Positions 1 to 7,299 of a stretch of 12,217 nt of DNA are shown one piece after another. Where the stretch lies: contig JAKOGH010000003.1 in assembly GCA_024811115.1 (NCBI GenBank), positions 1-12,217 on the forward strand. Direction: 5' to 3'. The notes beneath the pieces were generated by a model. The model was not told where the DNA came from and made no database searches. It saw nothing but the letters and a program-made list of their open reading frames with translations. A program made the position numbers and the translations under genes. This DNA is from Terana coerulea. Its lineage: Eukaryota; Basidiomycota; Agaricomycetes; Polyporales; Phanerochaetaceae. Numbering within the stretch: the first letter of the stretch is position 1; every line of letters begins with the position of its first letter.

Positions 1-31
1 TTTGGTTATATGCTCACGACGTGCAATGCAG

Positions 32-1537
32 CCTGCGATCTTCAACGGACCTGAGATCAGCATGCCAAGGGATAATATCCATTACGGCGGTTGGGAACAT
101 CGCGACGTACATAACATCAATGGCATGCTCTTCGTAAGTGTCTGCAACGTGAAACAATGCGCATATAGTCAACTCTTGTATAGTCGAACCAGACCGCACA
201 GGCCGTCAAGGCCCGTACGGAGACCCCACGCGTCCATTTGTGTTGACTCGCTCATTCTACGCCGGCTCGCAGCGCTTCGGCGCGATGTGGACTGGAGACA
301 ATCTGGGCACTTGGGAGCACATGGCTGTCGGTGTCAAGATGGTGCTCTCGCTCAACATCGCTGGCTTCGCCTTCTCTGGCTGTAAGTTGTTACTGCCTGT
401 CAGCTATGCAAAGTCTCATATGTTTGGGCAGCCGACGTTGGAGGCTTTTTCGGCAACCCCGACCCTGAGATGCTCGTCAGATGGTACCACATTGGCGCGT
501 TCACGCCATTCTTCCGCGCCCACGCCCACCTTGACACGAAGCGTCGTGAGCCATTCCTGCTCGATGAACCTTACAAGACCATCGTCAAGGATATCTTGCG
601 TTTGAGGTATTCGATGCTGCCCATCTGGTACACTGCGTTCCGTGAATCGAGCGTCAATGGAATGCCCGTTGTCAGGTAGGTCACATTCAAGCCAGCTGTA
701 CACAAATGTGCGAACTGAATTTCATTTTAGGCCGCACTTCGTTGTTTTCCCTGAAGATGAGGCCGGCTTCTCGATAGATGACCAGTTCTGGGTTGGCGGC
801 TCTGGCTTGTTGGTCAAGCCCGTCACCGAAAAGGGTGCGACCGAGGCAACGGTCTACCTCCCTGATGACCAAGTGCGCATGTCCTCTGCATTTCTTTACT
901 ACGTCTAATCGTCGCTTGTTGCTAGGTTTACTATGACTACTTCACCAACCTTGTCTATCGCGGCTCCGCCAAAGGCAAGAACATCACCGTTCCCGCCGAG
1001 ATACACGAGCTGCCGCTGTTTATTCGCGGCGGCTCGATTCTCCCGACCCGCGAACGTCCCCGCCGCTCGTCGCAGCTCATGAAGCAGGACCCCTTCACCA
1101 TCCGCATCGCCCTCGACAAGACCAGCGCCGCACGTGGCGAGCTCTACCTCGACGACGGCGAGTCCTATTCGCACGAGTCCGGCCAATTTATCTGGCGCGA
1201 GTTCAAGGCCGCCAAGGACGGCAAAGCGCTGCGCGTCACGAGCTCCAACCTGGCCCAGGCGAAGCCGAATGACGCGGTCGACAGAGTGTCGCTCACGACG
1301 TACGACGTGAACAACGAGTTTGCTAAGACGATCGGCGGCGTCCGGATCGAGAAGCTATGGATCCAGGGTCTCGAGAAGAAGCCATCCTCGGTCAAGCTGG
1401 TCGGCGGCGGCGACCTTGCGTTTGAGTTCGTGCCGGGCGTCGCAGCGAGTTCTACAAAGGAGGGAGCGCCATCGATACTCGTGCTCAAGAACCCCATCAC
1501 GAGCATTGCGAGCGACTGGGAGATTGTCATCCAGTGA
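32..1537 (+). CDS. gls2: Glucosidase II alpha subunit (GH31), C-terminal half, partial, one apparent frameshift
   Basis: This is the C-terminal part (about 432 residues) of the ER enzyme that trims the two inner glucoses from N-linked glycans; the family is usually about 900-1000 residues. Exons: 32-133, 184-381, 432-675, 731-872, 926-1537, separated by 50-55 nt introns with GT..AG ends. The window opens inside an intron (branch-like CTCAC at 13-17, acceptor AG at 30-31), so the nucleophile motif WNDMNE lies upstream. Visible: [11 protein letters not shown], then the acid/base motif WTGDN with Asp at 297-299, [20 protein letters not shown] and [26 protein letters not shown], and the C-terminal beta domain ending DWEIVIQ. 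Exon 2 reads [15 protein letters not shown] in one frame and [13 protein letters not shown] in the next, so one base (probably C) is missing near 229-233. Family assignment is firm. The beta subunit is not in the window. Confidence 0.93.
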
Positions 1538-2926
1538 TCTCTGACTTCCTTGCTGTCACTATTGTTACTGTGAAGGACTTGGTATTAATCAAATATAGGA
1601 TTTCTTTCTCTCTCCTGAACTACTGGATCTCTGGCGTTCTGCTCGCTGCGATCTGTATGGAAGAGGCTACTTGGGCTCCACGTGAGGTCGAGAGCCCCTT
1701 CATAGGCTTTCGCCTCGAGTTCAATGAAGGAATAGAAACGGTGTGCTGATGTTCTGCATTGCCACGCCGCAATGGCTCGGTCTGCATCAACTGTAAAGGG
1801 GTCTTTTCAGCAGGCAAGCATGACACAAGAAGCTACAATGAGTATATCCTAATAATGCTGCCGCGAACGTATTGACTCGATGATCAAAGGACTTGAATAG
1901 CATTCATTCTGATCATTCAAGAGGCTCTGCTAGAGTCCAGAGAAATGAAGCGACCGAAAGTTTGCATTCAGTAATGTTCGACTGTTCTCCCTGTTACTCT
2001 CCATGTCATCGGTCGCTTTAACGTGATTCAATTTGGGGATTCTTTTACTTCTACAAGGCATCGTGGAGTCTGGCGTGCCATTGCATCCCTTCGACAAGCA
2101 TACGGCTACCTCGAGGAAGTCTGAGCCAGAGTTGAAGAAGTGCAGCCGTAACCACAAGCGGCCTTCGCGCGCACCACTTGGCTGGGCCGCTGTATGTCTT
2201 TGACGAAAACAGTTTCTTTGTGGTCCAAACCTTCTCTACAACGCTCCAGCACGAGGCGGATGGACGAGACTTCCCGTTGATGGAGCCTCACTGGGACGAA
2301 GAACGCAAAAGGCTGTTTTTGCTATGTCATGCATGGACTGAAATCCCAAGTGCCCTTAAAGTCAAAAAGTATTCGGAGGTCATCTGCGAGTTGCGCAACC
2401 GTTCTTAATAGTGCTCTGCCGGTGACTCTCACCGCAGGTAACGACAGAATGCACCACTTACGCAATTGTTGTAGACAGGCTGTCTTCACGCTTGTATATT
2501 GGGTTGTATCCAGATTACGGGATACGAGGTAGTTCTTTATCGCAATACATTGTCCCTCGAACGTGGAGGTGCTTCGTTTAGGGGATCCCGAGTGTCGGCC
2601 AACGCTGTATTTGGCTTCCAACTGAGCGACGAGGGATTCCTGAGCTCTTCTAGCTGCGACTAGTGTGCTCCAGCCGATGCCTCGTTTTCATAGCATCGCG
2701 GCGTATGGTATCCTTCCGGTGAGTTCTTGGCAGTCTGGCCACTGTCGACGCTCCCCTAGGACTGTAACCCTCAACTGACCCTATCTGAGAGAATATTTGA
2801 GGTGGCGGATTAGGCGGGCCGAGGCTCCTAAGCGAGCCAGCTGACGAGCGATCGCGCATCATCGGCCACGGCTCGAACGCGATGGAATGTACGGAAAGTC
2901 ACTCTGAGGGCGTTGTGAGTGGACGA
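1538..2926. other. Intergenic region without a convincing gene
   Basis: About 1.4 kb between the glucosidase stop and the first cyclase promoter. AT-rich sequence after the stop (near 1580-1600) is probably 3' UTR. No frame shows family motifs together with a plausible start and splice signals. A 7-bp inverted repeat CTTGAAT/ATTCAAG lies at 1892-1898 and 1915-1921, and TTAGG/CCTAA arms flank a GC-rich stretch near 2809-2831. The only stretch that reads like protein is 2136-2408 (listed separately). Confidence 0.6.
2136..2408 (+). pseudogene. Possible gene relic or isolated exon, unrecognised
   Basis: An open stretch of about 90 codons with protein-like composition: it includes PLYVFDENSFFVVQ, then EPHWDEERKRLFLL, and ends LRNRS before TAA. 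There is no upstream in-frame ATG; the first in-frame ATG is internal (2281). Splice partners were not evident, and I recognise no family. It could equally be chance, since a frame on the other strand (2322-2621) is also open. Confidence 0.2.
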
Positions 2927-2932
2927 TATAAA
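2927..2932 (+). promoter_or_regulatory. TATA box of cyclase gene 1
   Basis: TATAAA lies 92 bp before the ATG at 3024, followed by a C/A-rich leader with short pyrimidine tracts. The spacing fits a fungal TATA with initiation around 2955-2980. Confidence 0.6.
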
Positions 2933-3023
2933 GCACAGCGGTCTTCACGCACCCTAGGATCCTCGCTCGTTCAACACCCACACACCCGCCCCTGGATCAA
3001 ACTTCGATAAACATACACGCACG

Positions 3024-3717
3024 ATGGGCGAGCACGCCGATGTCGACCGCGAGATCATCGACCTCAGCCAGCCGCTTATCACCGGAATGGTGTACAGCTG
3101 CGAGGGCCACCCGAGCTTCACAGCGAGCTGCATCTCGACTGTCACGCAGGGCGCATTCGCGACCGTGCACAGCCTGTCGCTCGCCACCCACACGGGCACG
3201 CACCTCGACGCGCCGTACCACTTCTTTGAGGACGGCACGAAAGTGGGCAGTTTGGACCTCTCGCTGCTTGCCGCCGCGCCGGTGATTGTCGCCGATTTCA
3301 GGTCGAAGAAGGCTCGGGAGAAGATCACTTGGGAGGATTTGCAGAAGTACGAGGGGCGGATGAGGAAGGGCGTAGTTCTGGCGATCTGTACGGGCTGGTC
3401 GAAGCACTGGGGAGCCCGCAGTATTTGGCGCATCCATACATGGATCCAGACACCGCGGACAAAATTCTCGCAACGGGGGTCAGGGTGATTGCGGTTGACT
3501 CAATGAGTCCGGATTTGGTGGCGGAGGAGGGCGGGGACACTGGTATGTTCCATCGAGCGTGGCTGGGAAAGGGGCAATCATTGTAGAGAACTTGAACAAT
3601 GTGGAGAGCCTGCTAGGTCTGGACCAGGAGAGGCTGCGTACCAGTATGCTACCGCTCAGTCTTATCGACCTCGACGGAAGCCCGGTACGAGCTGTGGCAT
3701 GGGAGGATGGGGAGTAA
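3024..3717 (+). CDS. Cyclase-family (KynB-like) metal hydrolase 1, intronless, two apparent frameshifts
   Basis: Member of the Cyclase/kynurenine-formamidase-like family (PF04199 type), metal-dependent hydrolases acting on amides or cyclic substrates; the substrate here cannot be told. Residues 56-67 carry the metal motif HTGTHLDAPYHF (H56, H60, D62, H66). Later motifs are TGWSKHWG, HPYMDPDTADKIL, VDSMSPD and, near the C-terminus, VENL and DGSPVRA. The frame changes twice, each time by one missing base in a G run: at 3409-3412 (after W129) and at 3571-3574. With both allowed for, the product is 231 residues, exactly the length of the intact paralogue at 3860-4555. ATG 3024 is preceded by CACG and lies 92 bp after a TATA box. 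It has no introns, unlike the multi-exon genes around it. A GTATGT donor-like site at 3543 would give only a 29-nt intron and is not needed. If the frameshifts are real, this is a recent pseudogene. Confidence 0.85.
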
Positions 3718-3859
3718 AGTAGGAGCCTCGAGCTCAAGGCCCAATTGAAGCCAAATTGCGTCGGCCAACCAGACTCCAAGTAAACGTCGTATTATACCAG
3801 TGACTATATGCGCATTAAAGGCTTGAGATCAACACTAAATCATGCATCACTTACCTGAA

Positions 3860-4555
3860 CTAGGTTTCCGCTTGCCTCCACGCAAAAGCCCTCACTGGCG
3901 ACCCGTCACAACCTCCAAGCTTGAGCGGTACCAAGCTAACCATCCACTGTCCATCTTGGATCGCCTCGAGGTTGGCCAAATTCTCCGCAATCACCACATC
4001 AGCACCAAGAACAATCTTGTGAAAGGCGTAGCTCGCTTCATGTCCCGCGCTTTCCTCGAGGACGGTCTCGTCCGGGCTGAGCGTGTCCACACCCACCAAG
4101 CGAACGCCAGCAGCGACCAGGCGGCGCCCGACCTCAGGAGAGACGTAGGGATGATCGAAGTACTTCTTCTGTCCCCAGTATCTTGACCAACCAGTGCGCA
4201 ACAGTACAATGGTGCCTGGCCCGAACGTCGTGGCGTTCGCGTATACTTTGAGGTCGTCCCACTGGATCTCTTCTCTGTCCTTCAGCTCCCTCCCCAGCCC
4301 CTTCACCGTGAGGTCAACAACCAATGCAGGGCCTACAAAAGTTGACAGCGGAATTTCATCAATCTTCCTGCCGTCTTCAACGAAGTGGAAGGGTGCATCG
4401 ACGTGGGTGCCGGCGTGAGAGCCCATGCTGATCCTTTGGACGTTGACACCGTCAGAGGAAAGGGTGAGGTGAGGACAAGAGCTGAATGAAGGGTCTCCAG
4501 GATATGTGGGCAAGGCAGAATCAAGAGTATGGGATAGATCTACAACGTCCGCCAT
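3860..4555 (-). CDS. Cyclase-family (KynB-like) metal hydrolase 2, intact, intronless
   Basis: Complete 231-residue single-exon gene, paralogous to cyclase 1 and converging on it across a 142-bp gap. The metal-binding motif is HAGTHVDAPFHF at residues 47-58 (H47, H51, D53, H57). Next come LLRTGWSRYWG, HPYVSPEVGRRL, VGVDTLSPDE, HKIVLGADVVIAENLANLE and the C-terminal DGSPVRAFAW. Family members hydrolyse N-formylkynurenine or related amides, but the true substrate is unknown; an amidase or isatin-hydrolase-like role is equally possible. Side-by-side reading suggests roughly 40 per cent identity with cyclase 1, so the duplication is old or the two arrived separately. No signal peptide is apparent, so it is probably cytosolic. 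Eight bases after the TAG stop is a strong CAG|GTAAGT donor, which may mark a 3' UTR intron. Confidence 0.9.
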   Translation of the reverse strand: MADVVDLSHTLDSALPTYPGDPSFSSCPHLTLSSDGVNVQRISMGSHAGTHVDAPFHFVEDGRKIDEIPLSTFVGPALVVDLTVKGLGRELKDREEIQWDDLKVYANATTFGPGTIVLLRTGWSRYWGQKKYFDHPYVSPEVGRRLVAAGVRLVGVDTLSPDETVLEESAGHEASYAFHKIVLGADVVIAENLANLEAIQDGQWMVSLVPLKLGGCDGSPVRAFAWRQAET

Positions 4556-4924
4556 CTCTTCGTCGTCGACGCGGCGAGGGCGAGAGTGTGCGAGAGATAC
4601 GAGAACTTTGGAACAGCGCGCACTGTGAGGAACTTATGGGCGCCTAATGCACTTGGTGCTCGATTTGGGAACTCGAGTGGTTTGGACCTGCGCGCTGTAG
4701 TAGTACTCTAGCGCTTAATGAAGTAAGAGAACATAGATGTGATATTGGGAGGTATATGGGTACTACATACAGCATAGGTTGCAAAAAGAGTTGATGTGTG
4801 CATATGGGAAGAAAAATTATAAGGCCGCATTTTATGCAGCAGGGCCCGATACTACCAATAAGTCCCCACCATCCGGGATAACAATGCGCAGCTTTAGAGC
4901 AGTAACTCCGCCTCACGCATTATG
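4556..4924 (-). promoter_or_regulatory. 5' flank of cyclase gene 2 up to the transposon
   Basis: 369 bp between the cyclase 2 ATG and the MITE, holding that gene's 5' UTR and proximal promoter. No canonical TATA sits within 120 bp of the start; the only TATA-like sequence on this strand (TTATAA, 4816-4821) is about 260 bp upstream. No other gene is visible. Confidence 0.5.
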
Positions 4925-4926
4925 TA

Positions 4927-5024
4927 CAGTGTTTTGCATAACAAACGACAGTCGCCGAAATTTCGTCGCTTGTTTGTCCTGTACAAACATTCCCTTATTA
5001 GGTGAAAATGATCGTCACATCCAG
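4927..5024 (+). repeat. Left terminal inverted repeat of the MITE
   Basis: 98 bp, identical to the reverse complement of 5381-5478. It contains the perfect palindrome CGAAATTTCG (4956-4965) and three copies of one hexamer in alternating orientation: ACAAAC 4941-4946, GTTTGT 4972-4977 and ACAAAC 4983-4988. The last two form a stem around CCTGT. These are candidate transposase-binding sites (inference). Confidence 0.9.
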
Positions 5025-5149
5025 TCACCGTGCCTGGCTTGAGCAACGTAACGGTCGCGACCAGTGTCTCCACCGTGTCCTCTAGAGTCTACGCTTGCTG
5101 TCGTTCACCTACAGCGTCCTCTACGGTGCGACTACAACTCGTGCATTAT

Positions 5150-5295
5150 AGAGCATATTAGCTACGGTGTATATCACACCTGTAATGAGCCGGAATTGGC
5201 CGAAAAGCTCCAATTCCGAGTCCCTGCCAAAATCAGAGAGCGCCGGCCCCATTTTGAGGCGTTTATCGTGGTATTTATCGCAGCTAATATGCTCT
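5150..5295. repeat. Nested internal inverted repeats of the MITE
   Basis: A perfect 14-bp inverted repeat AGAGCATATTAGCT lies at 5150-5163 and in reverse complement at 5282-5295; both arms are preceded (in arm orientation) by GCAT. Inside it is a perfect 9-bp stem CGGAATTGG (5191-5199) and CCAATTCCG (5210-5218) with a 10-nt loop, centred within about 2 bp of the element's midpoint. A GGTGT/ACACC stem lies at 5166-5170 and 5176-5180. Confidence 0.75.
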
Positions 5296-5380
5296 TATGC
5301 CGCCTCTTGTGTATTGCTGAACGCACCTTGGCGGTTTGTTGGCAGCACTCCCAGAGCTGAAGACGAGTGACACATGAGCT

Positions 5381-5478
5381 CTGGATGTGACGATCATTTT
5401 CACCTAATAAGGGAATGTTTGTACAGGACAAACAAGCGACGAAATTTCGGCGACTGTCGTTTGTTATGCAAAACACTG
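5381..5478 (-). repeat. Right terminal inverted repeat of the MITE
   Basis: Mirror of the left repeat with no mismatch. Its inner edge overlaps a separate 8-bp inverted repeat, CCAGAGCT 5351-5358 and AGCTCTGG 5377-5384. Confidence 0.9.
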
Positions 5479-5480
5479 TA

Positions 5481-6009
5481 AACCTCTTGATTGAAATCCT
5501 CAGAAAGAACAGATTGATTCCATGGTATGAACAGTGGCCTCGCAAATGCACGGCATAACATGAAGGCGTAGCACATACGGTGGGAAGAGGAATGAGACGC
5601 GATGGAGACGGTGTACAGTGAGCAAGTTTGCCGTAAGGAAATGAACAATAACGAAGGAGCCACGTGCGGGCCACGTGAAATGCCACGTTGTTTGCCAGAT
5701 CTTGCAAAGATCGCAGGGGCCCTAATCAACTATCGTACGGTAAGACCCTCAACCTAAAGGTATCGGGAATTTTCGAGAATGCGAGTTGGATGCGAGATAG
5801 CCGGAGTCCCAGAGCAAGTATTCAAACAATGAGCGGTGTGCGGCGATGCAAAGACAAACAATGAACGGTGAACGATGAGACAAAACCAGAGATAAAACAA
5901 GGGGAGAGCATATGTGGTGATGAAGCGTTCCAGAGCAATCAAGAAAAGCATAAACTGTGTGTGAGCAGACAAGACAAAAACTGAGAGACGAGAAAGCACG
6001 AGGGAAATA
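5481..6009. other. Gene-free stretch between the MITE and the membrane-protein gene
   Basis: 529 bp with no supported gene. It holds the CACGTG cluster (5659-5689), a near-perfect 16-bp direct repeat CAAACAATGARCGGTG at 5823-5838 and 5855-5870 (one mismatch, 32-bp period), and the probable 3' UTR of the minus-strand gene ending at 6010. The right part is purine-rich on the plus strand. Confidence 0.5.
5659..5689. promoter_or_regulatory. Triple E-box-like cluster
   Basis: GCCACGTG at 5659-5666, GCCACGTG at 5670-5677 and GCCACGTT at 5682-5689, spaced 11 and 12 bp apart, about one helical turn. CACGTG is the core site of fungal bHLH factors (Cbf1/Pho4 class). Which gene it serves is unclear; cyclase 2, more than 1 kb away beyond the MITE, is the only gene whose 5' side faces it. 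Confidence 0.45.
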
Positions 6010-7094
6010 TCAGAACAGTGTGGCGAGGCGCCGCTCGAGAGATCCGATGGCAACCAAATCCGAACGCAACCAGCGATAGAGCATGTTAACCACAACAAAG
6101 GTGTAGACGAGTAAAATGATGTCGAGTTTCCAGTTCGACCGCGAGCAGCATTTGAATAGCGGCGCTAGCGCGATGAGAAGGAATAGAAAAGGGAGGAAGG
6201 CCCTGCAGAACCACCGTACGGAGGTTTGCCAGCGAGCCCGTGATTTGGTGCAGGCCTCGTTGAACTTTGTCCGGCGTTCTCGTGCCACAAGGTGTGCTGC
6301 CGATGGATCCTCTATGAAAATATAAGTACGCGCCCATAAAACTTCCGACCTGGAATACATAGAAGATGGCGTACCTATAATGCTGATAGACCCATCATGC
6401 CCTTTCATAATCTTCAGCTCCCTCGGTAGCAATTCATAAGAGCTATTCGATGTAAATGTCTTGAGACCACGACCCTTCCTGTATCGTATAACCTGCACAT
6501 GCGTGCCTCGTTAGCACACCAAAAACTAGCCAGACGAGTGTACTCACTAAGCAATTCTTCAACCCCCATTCCTGCACCACTTCCTCAAGATCCAGACACC
6601 CATCCTCGTCCAGCCAAAAGTCACTATAGACGCAACACTGGTCCATCAACTTCTGCAGCGTCACCTCTGGAAACCACTTGACGCGGACAGTCCTGATGAT
6701 CAAGACCGTATAAGTACACGCGCAAGGGGCTCCGAAGGCAAGGCTTACTTTAGCCCACGATGCATCTGGGTCTTGGGCTGGCACCATGGTGCAGAAACGC
6801 ATTGTGGGTGCTGATTCGAGCTATTGCGCCACGCATCGGTGACGAATTCAGTCGGAGCCTTCTCTGGGATAGGTGACCGAATCCAGGGAGCCAGTCTTCG
6901 ACCAGACTTTGGAAGGGGAACATGGGAAAACAATCGGTACTTGAGGCGAAAAGGTGGTGAGGAGAAGAGGTGGTCGTAGGGAGAGTCCCAGAGGAGACGA
7001 AGCTCAACTCCATCTAAAAGCGTGAATTTAAAGGAGCCCAAAATTTGACACTGTCCACGGAGAACTGAGCGTTGCTATGTGGCCAAAAGATCAT
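6010..7094 (-). CDS. Unrecognised two-TM protein with degenerate EF-hand-like loop, one apparent frameshift
   Basis: I do not recognise the family. Three exons: 7094-6749, 6692-6548, 6492-6010. Introns 6693-6748 (GTAAGC..CAG) and 6493-6547 (GTGAGT, CTAAC branch, GCAG) keep frame. The product is about 324 residues, mostly soluble up to about 258, then two hydrophobic segments (about 260-278 and 286-305, the second including DIILLVYTFVVVNML) and a short basic tail. Residues 142-153, WLDEDGCLDLEE, match an EF-hand loop (D at 3, 5 and 9, G at 6, L at 8, E at 12) except that position 1 is Trp. Starting at ATG 7094 needs one missing base in a short run (T4 on this strand, A4 at 7016-7019); the frame then runs SRF into DGVELRLLWDSP. 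Alternatives are an ATG at 7242 in a small upstream exon with donor at 7189, or ATG 6802 without the first splice. The 5' end is therefore uncertain; the last two exons are firmer. Confidence 0.6.
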
Positions 7095-7299
7095 CAGACT
7101 ACGTTGCAACAACGCCACCTTGCAGCTATAGCTAGCGGCCTTGTAATTCGAGGGCAATCATGCAATGAGCCTTGTACTCTGCAACGTACCTCAACACAAA
7201 ACTTGCCCAATTGGGACAAGTCATGGAATAGACGCCCGCCATGGCCTCGGGTTGCGTCCTGTTGCGGCACTCGTTAAGTCTCAAGAAATTTGTGAATAT

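Larger units (their letters stand above)
4927..5478. mobile_element. MITE, non-autonomous Tc1/mariner-like DNA transposon
   Basis: A 552-bp element bounded by 98-bp terminal inverted repeats that match at every base I compared. The ends begin CAGTGTTTTGCATAAC and are flanked by TA on both sides (4925-4926 and 5479-5480), the target duplication of the Tc1/mariner/pogo superfamily. Matching stops at the base outside TA and at the base inside the repeats (5025 versus 5380). The 356-bp interior has no transposase-like frame and no DDE/D motif, so it must depend on a transposase encoded elsewhere. Identical arms suggest recent insertion or recent amplification. It lies in the upstream flank of cyclase 2. 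The superfamily call rests on the TA duplication and CAGT ends; the family is not identified. Confidence 0.88.

Noticed and set aside
905..1530. Long antisense frames opposite the glucosidase
   Set aside because: They mirror GC-rich codons of the strongly supported GH31 exon and show no motif of their own.
3543..3571. GTATGT..AAG as an intron in cyclase 1
   Set aside because: Only 29 nt long, and the sequence aligns as coding with the paralogue.
5064..5707. Open frames inside and across the MITE, up to 177 codons on the minus strand
   Set aside because: They run through the inverted repeats and out into flanking DNA, have no transposase motif, and parts are duplicated only because the arms are identical.
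6443..6802. Start at ATG 6802 with read-through of the first intron of the membrane gene
   Set aside because: Possible, but a GTAAGC..CAG intron at 6693-6748 joins a longer protein-like upstream frame in phase, so the spliced model is preferred.
7190..7242. Upstream exon ATG 7242 with GTACGT donor at 7189 for the membrane gene
   Set aside because: No acceptor in the correct phase was found, and it would start only 57 bp past the carrier stop on the same strand.
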